This document shows positions 25,301 to 38,700 of a stretch of DNA of 64,000 bases, in pieces. Source of the stretch: Struthidea cinerea (taxonomy: Eukaryota; Chordata; Aves; Passeriformes; Corcoracidae); contig VZTI01003934.1 of NCBI GenBank assembly GCA_013397865.1, forward strand, positions 658,412 through 722,411, written 5' to 3'. The notes beneath the pieces are model-generated. The model was given only the letters and a program-made list of their open reading frames with translations. It made no database searches and was not told the DNA's origin. Position numbers and translations under genes: made by a program. Each line of letters starts with the position of its first letter. Positions within the stretch are counted from its first letter, which is position 1.

Positions 25301-26049
25301 TAATAAAACAAAAAACTGTATTCTCTAAGGCTGACAGTGTTGTACTCAAGCTACTCTGGGGTTTGTTTTTTTTTGTTCTAAACCTGTGGTGAGCTCCTGG
25401 CTCAGAATAGCAAGAATCAGCTGAACTGCACAACTCCAGTTATCCCCAGCCCATCATTCTGTCAGTGTCGATCCGCCTGCCCTCAGGAGTTGGTGTCCTG
25501 CAGTGTTTGTGAAAAGAGTCACGGAGTGCACGACTCATCCTGTTAGCCGCGTGGGTTTGCAGGTACATTTTGCGTTCTTTCCAGTTTAATATATAACCCC
25601 ACGTTGTAAAGACCTACACAATTAAATTAGGAAACTGACTTATTCAAGGAAGTAAGACTCATTAATATCTGAATAAAGCCAAATTTAAAGGGAAAAAAAT
25701 GGGGGGTTCCCTCTCAATCTTTCATTTTTGGCGGTTGTTTGCTTGTTGGTGTTTTTGTTTGGTTAGGTTTTTAAATGTTAAAAAGCATTAGAGAGACAAC
25801 TGGAAGCTGAACTTTGCACCTGTCCAGCAATTGTCTTAGAGATCACCCGGAAATTCCAGGTATTGTAGGCATAAAGCAGGGAATCGAGACAAATATAAAC
25901 TCAAATAAAAGGCTTCATTGTCTTTGCTATTGAGCTGCTCAACGGGAAAACAGGAACAGGAGATTTCAATCTTAATGTTACAGTGCAACCTACCGACTGA
26001 CAGGTGGAATCTGGAGCGCCGCTCTTTAAGAGAAAATACAAGAAGCAAC
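25301..26049. other. Intergenic DNA upstream of ZFYVE19
   Basis: This region is AT-leaning with G/T-rich tracts around 25725-25770. A possible mini-frame starting MSRRELLCL begins at 25269, just before this stretch, but leads nowhere convincing. I see no gene. Confidence 0.5.
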
Positions 26050-26330
26050 CCAAAGAAACCTTCCTATCCATGGAGCAGCGCCGGCGGGGTGCGCGGGAGG
26101 GATCGCGTTAAGGAAACGGAGCCTCCCTGCTGAGAAACGCCTCGGCTGCATTTGCCGGATGGAGCTGGGAGCCGTGGCCAGGGCAGGAGAGGAGATCTCT
26201 CCCTCTCACCTGTCCGCAGAAGAAGGCGCGCTACCCGCTCCCGCTCCCGTTCCCTGCAGGTGTCCGCCAGAGGGGGCCCGGCCCCCGCCGTTCTCCAGCT
26301 CCTGAACCGAAGGCCATTTGGCAGCAGAGC
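26050..26330. other. Second GC-rich patch
   Basis: This region is locally GC- and CG-rich, separated by about 700 bases of AT-rich DNA from the ZFYVE19 island. It could be a distal promoter or an untranslated first exon. No coding frame can be supported. Confidence 0.4.
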
Positions 26331-26554
26331 AGCAGCAGCTTTCCTTTATTTCTTTTTTTTTGCCCGCAGATGTTTCCCATGGCAAAGCTAACTCGATTAT
26401 AAAATCCTATGTGACGACTTAGCCTATAAGGTTTTCAATTTCTATTTGAAGAGCAGGAGAGATTAAATGGTCTTTGGTTTGTATGTCTTCTTCTTGCCAA
26501 ACTCAGTTGTTGCCCAGTAAGTTGTACATTCTCTGTCCTACCTAGTTATAGCTA

Positions 26555-27085
26555 CTCTGCTCTGGTGAGTTCCCACCTGGAGTGCTCAGCAGGTCTGGAG
26601 TCCTCAGCACAGAAAAGACAAGGACCTGTTGGAGCATGTCCAGAAGAGGGCCACAAAGATGATTAGGGATCTGGAGCACCCTTCCTATGAGGGCAAGCTG
26701 AGGGAGTCTGGGTTGTTCAAGAGACAAGAACTCTCTGGGGAGACCTTATTGCAGCCTTTCAGTACTTACAGGGGGCTTATATGAGATGGGAACAAGCATT
26801 TTAGCAGGGCTTGTTGTGGTAAGGACAAGGGACAGTGGTTTTAAACTAAAAGAGGGTTGATTTAGACTAGATATAAAGACAAAATTTTTTACAGTGAGGG
26901 TGGTGAGACACTGTAGCAGGTTGCCCAGAGAGGTGGTGGGTGTCCCACCTCTGGAAACATTCAAGGTCAGGTTAGATGGGGCTCTGAGCAACTTGGTCTA
27001 GTTGAAGATGACTGCTTATTGCAAGATTCTGCACTAGGTGACCTTTACATGTCCCTTTCAACCCAAACTATTCTATGATTCAATA
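26555..27085 (+). mobile_element. CR1 LINE 3' end
   Basis: This is a plus-oriented, 5'-truncated CR1. It contains GAGTTCCCACCTGGAGTGCT, AGAGGGCCACAAAGATGATT and a degraded CTATTCTATGATTCAATAA end. Frames are broken throughout. Confidence 0.9.
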
Positions 27086-29209
27086 ACTGGGGTTGTAGTC
27101 ATGCAAGCAAGTGTCATCTCAACCACCGTTATTTATTTATGTAAGGGAAGTGTGTTTTAAATTAAACACAAAAAACGACCTATGAGTAGTGCATTTTTGT
27201 GTGCTTCTGTAATGCTTTATTCCAGGCTGTTTTTTCTCCTGCAGCAGTAATTGACAGATCTCTGTTCTGGTCCTTACAGACAACAAAATCATAGCACTCA
27301 AAGGCTCTGATTTGCCTCCCAGGTAGGAACCAGGAGAGTCTCAAAGCAGGTAAGAAAGGAATACGTGGACACAAACACTATTATTTCTTACACACACACA
27401 GGCTTGTGGAAGTGGGTCTCTCTTTAAAAACATCTGGTTGTGTACACAGTTAAGGTAATACCTGTTTGTGTCATGAGTTATGTACATCTATGGGAATGCA
27501 TATATTCATCACTGCTAGATACCTCTGTGTTTTAAGGTTAAATCCTTACATTTTGGATTTCAAAAGTGTGTTAAGTGAGTGTTGAACTTTAATTAGAACT
27601 TCTGAAAATCCTCCTATTGTGGTATTTGAATACCAAACTTTTGACTATACTGTCCCTTGTGTCTACTAGCTGGTTACTCTAAATTCATGTAGCTCAGCAT
27701 ATGAGTGTTAAGAGTCAATTTATATATCATATTTATACATGGGCAATGTCCTACTTAAAACCATATTTCTAGGGACAAATTGCAAGACCATTATTCCTAT
27801 ATGTGGTATATTGCTGTTTGAACATGCTGTTCATGCTCTTTTACCAAATATGGGTGAACATCTAAAACATTGGACCTATGTAGACCTCCACATCAGACCA
27901 GGGGAAGGGCATCTAAAGTAATGCTCAAGTTACAAAGCTGTCCAGCACTGCCTGTTTAAAATAGGGACCCATTCGAATTTGTTATACAATCAGAGTTATC
28001 ACAGGGTTGTTACTTTTGCACCTCCATGAGGCTCAAGGGGAAGAATTAGCATTTTTACAGTCTGAAGTCAAGGTTAAAACTAGAAGTAGAGTTTAATTTT
28101 CTGTCATGCTGATGAAATTGTTACATTCTCCAAAAATGTGCCAATCTAAATAGTGAGCCAAATTAAAGGAAGGAATACTTTTTATAGCCAGAAGATGGGA
28201 GTTTGTAAGAAATACAAGTATTTGCTGTCTGCTGTGCTTGCACTTTCCCACCATGATGCAAGCAAGCTCTAATACCTGATGTCCACAACTTATCAATTAT
28301 CATTCTTCCATGGGTGAAAGTTAACCAGTGCTTAAAAAGCAAAACATTACAGATGCTGAAACCCCTCCCCCCTGCCACTACAAAGTCATCATAATTCAAA
28401 ATTTTCTTGGCCGCACCAGGAAAGCAAATTGGCATTTTCTACATGCTCTTTGTCACAAAGGCATAATTTCAGCAAAATCTTTTATTACTCATTACATTTT
28501 GGCATCTCCCAGTTTGGCATTGGCATTTAATTCTGAGTGCATCAAGTCAAGGCAAAGCATTAGGTGTTTACAGTGGCGATTTCTTTCTCAGCTCCAGCCA
28601 TCTCCTTAGAGGAGGAGGAGGATTTCTCTCTACAGACAAGGTGCTTCACACCTAAAATGCTCTCCAAAGAGCACATTCAATGGTCTTTGCATTAGGTTTT
28701 CAAGCCTCATTTTTAAAAAATATTTTGGTAATACCTTTTGGACAATCTCAATACCTGACTCAGGCCACAGCAAAGTGGCTACAATAGGTGCTTCATTCCA
28801 TTCCCTCTTCCTCTCTGCTTGTTCCTGCCACTCTTAACTTTAGTTTCTTTAGTTAAATCTGTTCCCTGACCTGGTTCATGTCACAGAGGAGTAGTGCAAA
28901 TCTTTGAGTTGAGGTACTGTATGTCATACTGTACTATGACACCACTTGTTCCGTGTCAAGTGGTGATCTCCAGGCTAAGCTCTGGTGCCTATATGAACTG
29001 TGTAAATGATCTTGGCTTCAAAGCATAAATAAATGTGTCTGAAGATTTCTCTGTATGCATGCTGGAATGCACATTAAGGTTGGGTAATAGCATTTTGCTA
29101 GAATACAGGTTAAAGTTGCTACATAGCCATGTTCTGAATTTTTTTATGGGCCCAGTTTCTACCACTAGAAGTTCTTGAAAATCTGCTTACATAGTTTCAG
29201 CTCTGCTGT
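27086..29209. other. Intergenic DNA downstream of the astacin gene
   Basis: This is AT-rich, with short CA and AT tracts. Small minus-strand frames at 28093-28435 have no recognisable domain. I see nothing supportable here. Confidence 0.55.
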
Positions 29210-29215
29210 TTTATT
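29210..29215 (-). terminator. Polyadenylation signal of the astacin gene
   Basis: AATAAA on the minus strand lies about 270 bases after the TAA stop and is the first canonical hexamer downstream. It implies a 3' UTR of roughly 290-300 bases. Confidence 0.6.
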
Positions 29216-29483
29216 TGGCCATGCAACACCAGCAATAAGAATATGATAATAAAAAGCATACAGTCTCAGACAGAAGCATCCCATGGGCAGGAACATTTCT
29301 GTCCTTGATTCACCATGCAAATTACACCACTGTAGATGTAAGACTAAGAGGTCAAACTTCAAGCTTGTTAAAGGTATCAGGCTATATTTTTTTTTCTGAA
29401 ATTGGTGGCATCTTGACTTTGACCTGTGGCTACCTGGACTCTTACTCTCATTCTGTGTTTTTCAAACCCCATCTGTATTGTAC

Positions 29484-29714
29484 TTACCTACCGAATGTAT
29501 AACTCATTGCAAATCCAGGCAACTCCCACACTAAATCACTGTGGAATTCAACCAGCACAAAGTTGCCAGTGGAAGTAAAGTCTGCAACCTTCTCTGTCCC
29601 ACAATAAGGGCCGACTGCAGGTGATGTAGGGCGGCTTCCGTCATGTATGAGCAAGTAGTCATAGATGCATCTGTTACTATATTCCAGCTCAAAGGATAAC
29701 ATTTTGAGAGATAT
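29484..29714 (-). CDS. Astacin gene terminal exon (CUB2, second half)
   Basis: This exon encodes residues 401-476, with FELEYSNRCIYDYLLIHDG, then PYCGTEK, then a final SYTFGR and TAA. The stop overlaps a GTAAGT-like sequence, so an additional downstream exon cannot be fully excluded. CUB2 is complete at this point, and an AATAAA follows. Confidence 0.85.
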   Translation of the reverse strand: MSLKMLSFELEYSNRCIYDYLLIHDGSRPTSPAVGPYCGTEKVADFTSTGNFVLVEFHSDLVWELPGFAMSYTFGR

Positions 29715-32700
29715 CTGGAGAAAATACAACCAAAGCACTTTGCTTCCAGGTTACAGCCTTTCCTCTTACCCATTTTTTAACAATAAATTGCCTAAATTCT
29801 TTGTGTGCAGGCACCACTTTTTATTCTGTGTGTGCAGCACATCCTGATCCCATATGGAAATGCAAATTTGTAGCAAATTATTTGCTTAGTTCATCAGTAT
29901 TTGGATTGGAAGGAGAAGCAAGGGACAAGATTGATCTTCTACGCTTCACATTCTTTCCTCTAGAGAAATATAAAAACAGCACCTGTGTGATGTTTCAGTT
30001 TTCGAGTGGGAGCTCTTACCTAGGGATTATTTTGAACAAAGCCTGCTGGTACAGGCTAGATTCATAAGAGTTCACATGCATGTGTAAAGGTTTTCCCTTG
30101 CTGAGCACCTCAGATACCAAGATCCAGCATAAATTCTCAAAATGAATTTTTGCTTTCAGATTTTTACTCTGAGAATGACTGCTTAAAAAGTGACATAACA
30201 GCTCTTACTCTTCAAGGGAAACAGAGGTTTCATCAGAGAACAGTGATGAAGCCCACAAATGAATTCATCTGTGCCTTACCTTGTATCCTACTGGAGAAGT
30301 GATGACCCAGAAACATGCTCGGTTTTTGGGGTATTTACTGGGGTAGTTTGGAGAGGTGATGACTCCCTTTGAATCTCTGAAAGTGGCTCCACAATTCACT
30401 GAGGAATAAAGGAGAAAACCAGATATATTAACAAGAGTGTTTTGTCAGTAGAAATGAGCTCGCTTACACCCTATTGTATTATTTCTTCAAACCAAGAAAA
30501 AATGTGCTGCCGTGAAAATCTGCTGCTGAAGTACTTTATTTCTTCACTTAGTATTTGTATCAGCAGCTGTACTGAAGGAACTAGAAACATGTCTGATCAA
30601 TAATCTTTGGAGGACAGGGAACAGCTGCATCTAAAGCTGTATCTGACTTTCCAATCGACTGTTACCATATTAGCATAGTGTTCTCATGGCACTAGCTGCC
30701 CTTCAGAAAAGAATCAGCTTAAGTATTCAAGATTGCATTATCAAGCTAGATCTAGTGCTTTCTAGAAATTACTCCATTGAATAAAGCAAAAAGAGTAAAA
30801 ATAATACATTTCTAAGACTTCTTCAATTTATGCTTTAAAGAAGTTTGGATTTTCAGTTGAAATAAGGCAATTTTGGGCTACTGCCTTCTTGCTGAAAGCA
30901 TGTCACAGCACAACAGAATTTGGTCTGGCAGTCCATAATGCATTTGTGTGTTTGCAAAAAAGACACCCCTCAAGTGATTACAGGAAGCACTGTGTTTTGT
31001 GTACATAACAAAAGCTTTTCATTCAGGAAGTGTAAGGTACCCAAGGTCAGTACCTCTCCCGCTGCATAAAATCCCACAAAACCTTGAACAACATCTTGCC
31101 CAGATACTGGCTTTGCATCTCACTGGTTGAGGTCTCTTGTTGAGTTCTGCAGTCCTTGTGCTCTTTGGCTGCACTGCTCCTATTAATTTCAGTCATTGCA
31201 TTGTTTTTATTTAAAGACATTGTTCTGGAGATATGAAGAAGCCTAATAGAAGCTCTCAGAAGAATGTGAGTGAGATGTCAGGATTACTAACATGAGACCC
31301 ATGCAACATCCCATTTTCTGCTTTCTGTGAACCTTCAGACCCATCTTTGCCTAGCCTTCTGCATTTCCAATTGCTGTGAAAGTGCAAAGAATGACAGCGA
31401 AAAGACCCACTCTGCAGTGTATAGTAAAAATTTACAGTTCTTCCATACAAATACTGCTAATGCTGTTCTCCAAGCTTTGTAAAGGAGTGTTCATACCCCT
31501 GTTGTAGGAGGCTCTGAATCCTGTGGCTGTAATGCTCTCATCGCTTGCAAACTCTACCAGCATTGTCGATCCAGATGCCACTAAGGAAGGCAGTGGGCCC
31601 TTCCCACAGTACTTGTCCAGCAAGACAGGGGAGCTCTTGCTGTTCCCGTTGTAAATTTTTATATAGTCAGAAGAACAGTCTGAGGAGCGTTGGAGATCAA
31701 AAGCCTCAAACTGCAGGAAAATCTTGAGAAACAAAAAAGCAGATGTTGGGTTTAATGTTATATGCAGGGAAAGTCTCAAACCAGCTACTTGAATATGAAG
31801 TGAACCTTCATATTCATTTTACTATCCATGTATTACTGAAACTTTACTTTCTTTATGAAAAGAGCACAGAATTTCACCTAGCTATCCTAGTACTGAGATC
31901 CCAGAGACTGATGTTTCACTACTGCTTGTGTTTGAAGAGCCATCCAATCTGAACTGGATAAAAATCAAGTTAAATAATCCCTCTAATAGTCTTAAGTCTT
32001 ATGAAAATTGTTGAGACTTTCATTCACTGCATAACAAAATAAATGTCTTGATCCATGAAACTCACTCCCAGGAGTTACTCATGGTAACAAAATAATGCTT
32101 TGTAGCCTGGATACTGTGGTTCAAACCTTTTTTCTCCTAATAAAAATTACCTTACTTCGACGGATGCGGATCAACCACAGACAGTTGCTATTGTTCAGGT
32201 ATGGGGATGGGTAATTGACAGAGGAGAACGAGCCTTTGGGTTTAGCCAACACAGAGCTACAGCAATCTGAAGGGAAGAACCAAACGGTGTTGAAGAGAAT
32301 GAAAAATGCACAAAAATATTCCCGAAATGCCTGACAAGTCTCTCCATAAGTCTCTCTCTGCAGCAGTCAAGCTTGTATAAATTAATTATAATGCTTACAA
32401 TTGTATTGATGTTCCTAGTGTAAAAGCTATTGAAAACCTGCAAGTGAAATGAAGGTAGTTAAAGTACTTACCTGTTTCAGCTACTAATGTTTTATTTAAA
32501 GACAATAGGGCTTCACTCACATATTTTAGTTTACTAAAAAAGGCCTGGATCTTTTCTGAACTTCCTTAACTTCAATCACAGAAGTACTTTCAATGACAGC
32601 AGTACATCAATTTCCATCAGCAGCTGTGTGTGTTCATAAATGTGTGCAAACATCAAGTTTGAAAACAAGAGTTTGTCAAAGCAAAGAGAGGTAGTCACTG

Positions 32701-35700
32701 GGGGAAAACAGTAACAGAGAGCACTGAAGAACCTACAGACCTAGTGACTGGTATACAAAGTCTGATCTCATCTGTCTTTTGTCTTTCTACATCTTCATTT
32801 TTTGCACTTCATGTAACTCCCCAAATTACAAAATATGAATATATGACATCTGCTCATAGGAATTTATGACATTTTTCTCTTGCTCCCTACTTTTCCTGAG
32901 ACAACCAGATTTTTTTTGGGTTTTTTTAGTCCCCAAGTTTTTCTCTGTTTTTTAAATGTAGTCCTTTTCTTCCAAAACATACAGATCTAATTATGAAATT
33001 ACATAGTAAAGGTATTGAAGTGTGATTCATTCCCAGCCCCACTGTCAAGAATAAATATTACTAGATACTTGTTATCACTATCTTTGAGACACTTAATTTG
33101 TAAAGTTGTCTTATCTGCAGTTGCGAATTTGGGGGAACCACTCTCAGCAATGATTTCTGTACCTAACAATCCAACTGAAGGAATCCTGATTCTTTCTAAA
33201 TTCTAATTATTTAACTAAATTCTAACACAAGAGCAGAATTTAGTACACCAATATTTAGGTCTTGTTAATGTTTCTAGCTGTTTTGGTGGAAACTAATTGA
33301 ATAACATCCCAGAAAAGTCAAATACCTTATAAATCAATTAACTTTTGTCCTGGGAGTTAAGGCAAAACCTGTGCATTGCAGGAGCATGTTATAGCTGCTT
33401 TGTGCATCTTGGCTGAAGAGTTCCTGTTTACAGAGGAATGCTAGGTATTTCTAGACCTTAAGATACCACAGGGATGAGTTCAGAAATGGATGTGGCAAGA
33501 AAGTAGATATCTATACAAAATGCCTATGGTTTTCTCCTCAGAGGTTTTCTGATCAGGCTGAATGGCACCCGTACTTACAGCCCTGCAGTCATTTTGTAAT
33601 TAAGAGAAATCACAAATCTGCTGGCACTACTGATGCACGTGACTCTAAGCTAATACTCATGGCTGAGGAGAGCTTACATGCTTTGCAACCTTCAGAGCTT
33701 TCCTGAAACGAGAATCTGACGGAGGTAGCAACCATGATTTCTCTGATGGATTTTGCTTATCTCAAAGAGCAGGGATTAGGTGAGGATAACCCAAAATGAG
33801 AGTGAATTATTGAAAATAAATTGTCCTTTCCAAGAAGGCAGCAGTTTGGCACAGGGACAGTTCTGTTTCCTGTTGTAGGATGAGAGAGAGATGTATTGAA
33901 GGGACTGTGGGCCGCGTTCCTTTGGGGGATACTTGTCAGTGCCTACAGATATCAGCTGTCTTCACATGCCTTCTATCTACAGCACTTACTGCACTTGTAG
34001 AGCTTGTTGATTTTAGCTACATCCAAGTTACTCAGCCCTTCTCTCTGCCCAATAGGTACAGAGGGGTCAGGAACTGGTACAATAGTTGGTTTTCCTGGAG
34101 CACTGGAGAAATCATACCTGTAGAAATAAGGAAATCACATTTCTAGATTGCTTTTCATAGACAGGGAAGTTCTCTAACTGCATAATCATTTTTCATGTAC
34201 CACATAAACAGAACTTTAATGGAAATGGACAAGAAGCTTCTCAGAGACCAGGTAGTCTTCCCTGAAGAAGACCAGCATGGCAGATATTTAGTGTTCAGCA
34301 GCTGAAAGCAAGCAAGCAGAAAAAGCTGCACTGTCCTGAGTGAAAAGGCCTTTCACCAATGTCCAGCAAAATGGACTGAATCCCACCTTCTTGGTTCCTG
34401 AGGCAGAGGAGCAGAAATAGTTCTGTCTCAGTTACTAATGGTCTATTTGCTATCTGCAATTTCCCGCCTTCTGCTAGTCAAGTTTTGTTTCAGGGTTTCG
34501 TTCAGAAATTGTTACTTGCTTGTGGAAATAAAGGAGAAGGTACATGATACAAGCTTTGACATTATGGACTAAAATGCAGCCTTAGACAGTGTTCCCAGAT
34601 TAACATAAGGCAGCACACAATATCTCAGTGGTATCAAAAAATTCCATCTTTCTTGCCTCTATGCTTAAATGTTGTTGTCTATGATCAGCTGTTACTACAT
34701 TTACAAAACAATTTAAACTTCAGAATTGGTTTAGATCAGTGATTCAGTAGAGTTAGACTTTGGGCCTCAGCCATGTCAAAGGCCTTTAGCAAGAGACAAG
34801 AGTACAGTGGAAGAAAATGCTGTCCTATGTTTTGTTTCTGTCCATATCAACTCTTGTTTTCCAAGAATCCTGCTGACAAAGAAAGTGTGCTCACCCTTAA
34901 TTATGTCCATGCACTCAAGTTTAAATGAACAGCAAAAGTCATTCCCTGCACAGAGCAACTCCTTCTTCCTAGATCTGAGCAGAAGATCTGAAAGCTGTTT
35001 GCTCCTTTGAAAAGACATCTCAGCAAACAACTTACGCGCCGTAGTGCATCACTGAAGAGTAGTCATAGGGAAGGCCCAGGTTTTTGGAATTCATTTTTCC
35101 AAAGTTCCCTTGTTCCCCTGTAAGGTAGGAAAGCAGCATTTCAGTCAGAACAATTATTCCTGCTCTAACAGTACACTGCCTGCTGTCATAATCCTGAAAG
35201 TAACATAGGATACTAATACATGTTCTCATGAGATCTTGGATCTATCAAAACCACCAGAGATTTTTGAAATCCTTGGAAACCCATTTTTACAGTCTAGTAG
35301 GTTTCAGAATATAAAGATAACCAATTAAGTTTTGATATAATCAATGAATACATTTTACTCTTCAAGCAAAAGTATTCCTCTGTCCATCTTCATTAGCATG
35401 TCTCCAAATATGTTTCAGTCCATTATCTTGAATACTGTAAGCATCCAACCTATGTCCCCAAAGCTTCATCCATCCCTTGAGAGGGAAATCTGGTTGACCA
35501 CCTAGATGAAAAATTCAGAGGTATGCATGGGTGATGTCTTGCTGAGTCCTTCCATCACAGGGTTATAAGGCCACAAAAGAAGGGATATATTTTACCTGTT
35601 ACTTGCCCCAGAGTTCACGCTACCGGCCATGTTGTGGCTTTGTGTCTGGTCAAACCCATCAGCAGTGACTAGAGTGAAGTGATATGACTCACATGAAGCA

Positions 35701-38700
35701 GAGAAGCAAATTCTGTCAGAATAGCTGCTGAGCATTTTACCACTTTTTATCTGTTTAGCCTTAAAAAGCTCATATGAGATAAGAAAGTGTTACACTGTTA
35801 CAGGGCTGGGGCCCAGGGACAGAGACTGGATTTCATGTCACCTAGCTTTATTTCTCCAAGCTAGGCAATGAAGCTATTCCTCAAGGCTTCCAGGATAGTC
35901 AGAGGAGAGGGAAAGAAAGAGAGACACAGTTGGAGGGAGTTTCATGTGAAGAAGGCACCTCTTTTTCTCACTGACTGGAGATCATGAATATGAATTACAT
36001 CCTGGACATCTTGTCCACGGTAAGACAGGCAAGCAAGCACTGTCAGAGCAGGGAGCTGAATGCAGTCAGCCTGGCATTAAGACTAAAACTTAACCACTGA
36101 GCACTCCTTTCCAGTTCGGTACCTTCATTATTGTAACTACAAATGTGCTTTGTAAACCACAGACCATCTGGACAAGAGTTCAGAGTTGGACATCCTTGAG
36201 GTCTACACAACTCAGCTAGCAGGCTTGCATCCAGAGCAAGTCTCAGCCAGTAATGTTGTTTGGCACTGGTCCTGGGCTGAGGGCTAAGAGATGCAGAAAG
36301 AAGATTTGAAATCCCAACTAATAGAAAATTTGGGGATAAACATGAATTTGGAGCTTTTCATAGCTCTAAAACTCAGTTAAGGCTTAAACTGTTTCTCAAC
36401 AGCATTGGCCTTCCTGACTGTTTTAATTTCAGTCCCTCTTATCTGCTATACTGACTTCGGAAAGAATTATCAGCAAGTGTGCAGCTTTTTTTGAGGTGAT
36501 GAACAGAGAACACAGTTCAAACGTGGTGAAACATTGAAGCATATGGCTACTGTTTGGCACAGAAGTGCTTTGCTGAATTGGTTTGCTAAATAAAGAAAAA
36601 GCAACAGCATCCTGGCTGGACTGAGGTGCTGCCAGCAAACTACTACCTACCTCATCACATGCCAAAGAGATCTGGCTGTCTAGACCTGCACACGTTTGGG
36701 GACTTACCCCATCTTTTCCACTCTAAAAAAAGAAAAAATCTACCTCTGCCAGAATATAAATGCAATGACTCAGAAGAGCTGAAAAGGAAACTGTGGCTGA
36801 AGACTCTGAATATATTTTTTTTCCCAAAAGTTTGGGAAAAACAAGCTGAGTTTCAAGTAGCTAAGTGGACAGCAACTGATCAGGCTGCATTTTATCAAAA
36901 CAAAGAAGTAGGATGGCTTCCAAGGTAAATTGCTGGATAAAAACAAAACCCAGAAAACATCCACAATGCGAAAGTCCTGGAAGGAGAAAAACAGCTTGTG
37001 TGAGAGATTTGGAATGCTGGAAAAGGTCTTGAGGTCTAGTTCTGCACCACCAAGGTCAGCAGGAGCTCTGCCATCAGCACTGTTAACAGCAGGATGTATT
37101 TACATGAGATATACATTAGCAGTCCTCCATAAACATAACTGTTTCTCCATTTTCTTTTCCCTGCATATCTTTGCATTTCTTCCCTACAGTTCTTGAGCTG
37201 CACACTCTGCATTCTGACTCCCTTGCCACACCAATCTCTCATTATCCACCCATGGCAAACACTTAAAACACCGATGATATACTTCATCTCCTTTGGCATA
37301 GCCTTGTCCTCTTTACCTCTTCCCCCTCATTTATCATTTCATGATACTGTGCCTGAATCAGAGCTTGGTTACATCTGTATCCTTCAGGAATTATGACATC
37401 TGAACCTGTGGAGTTCCCTTTGCAAAACTAGTGTAAGATGATGTGTGTTTAGTATATGTAACTTCATGCTTTCAACTTCTCTTTCCTAGCACATCCTGTG
37501 CTGACATTTCAAACATGGCACACCCTTGTTGTACAATGGCAAACAACTCATAGCAAAATTACACCTTAAGACTGGAGCTGAAACCTCAATAAAGAACAAC
37601 ACAAATGGAATTTACTTAAGATATCATGGGAATAGCTGAAGAAAGTTTGGAGAACAGTGTGTTAGGAATTTGCAATAAAAACAATCAAGTTCCATCTGGA
37701 GAAAAAGATGGATATATTTTCAGCTGTGCATGATATTAAGTAGTTGAGTATCTTATTTGTTGAAGAGACTTAATAGAATTTGGTATTCAATTGTCCAGCC
37801 TAATTTACTATTAGTTTCTATAATGAACTAAATAGACTATTTTATTTTTACAATTGTTATGGGTTGCCCAGCTCTCTAACAGCTGTCAGACAAGTGATAG
37901 CCTGCATACTTTCTTCTGGTATTTTCCTTCTATGTACCACTTTCCCTTGGATCTCCTGCCATTCTCTCTACCCTTTCCTCCCCAGAGCCTGGAGGTCTTG
38001 TATATGAGCCCGTGTTCCCGGCACGCAGATCATGGGCACATGCCCAAACTATTCATTCTGCATTCCTTTCCATAAACAGTATCCACTTGTTTTTCCTCTA
38101 CAGAATTACCAGTCTGATTGCTCCCCATGGCTCCTTCATTTCATGTGTATATGATCCTGTCCACAAGGAGGAAATAATTGCAGTCTTTCCTCTCACATCA
38201 AGACAGGTCCCAGAATTTTGCAAATGCTAATGGTTGCATGTGTTTCCAAGGTCTCCACATTGAGTCCCTTGTTCATACACATTTTAGGATATGTGCATTT
38301 CACTCACTGCCAAGACGCCTACTGGCTGCCTTCCCCTATTCCCATGGCTTTCCCAGGATAGAGTTGTGTGATTCCCCAACGTGATCTCAAATGTCACACT
38401 TCACCCCCCTCAGTTAAGGGTCGCATAGTCTCGCCTCCTGGCCAAATCTTTGCAACAACATTTTGTATTCATGATGATCTTGGTATTTTGGGGTCTGGGC
38501 TCAAGATGGCTATCAAAATAAGAATATAGAGCTACTTTTAGGCTGGATCTGCCACACTGCCATAGGTGTAGCCACAGAAATGCCCTTAGCACAAACACTG
38601 AACAAGAAATTCCATCACACTGAACGTGCTGCTGCTGCTGCAATTCAGCCAGCATTAATCATGGTTCTTATTTGCATTGTTAAAGGAGAACGTTAAAGGA

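Noticed and set aside
24729..25328. 199-codon plus-strand open frame in the ZFYVE19 CpG island, containing MSRRELLCL
   Set aside because: GC-rich DNA is poor in stops. The frame has no domain, and the possible DNAJC17 start was not supported by any J-domain exon downstream.
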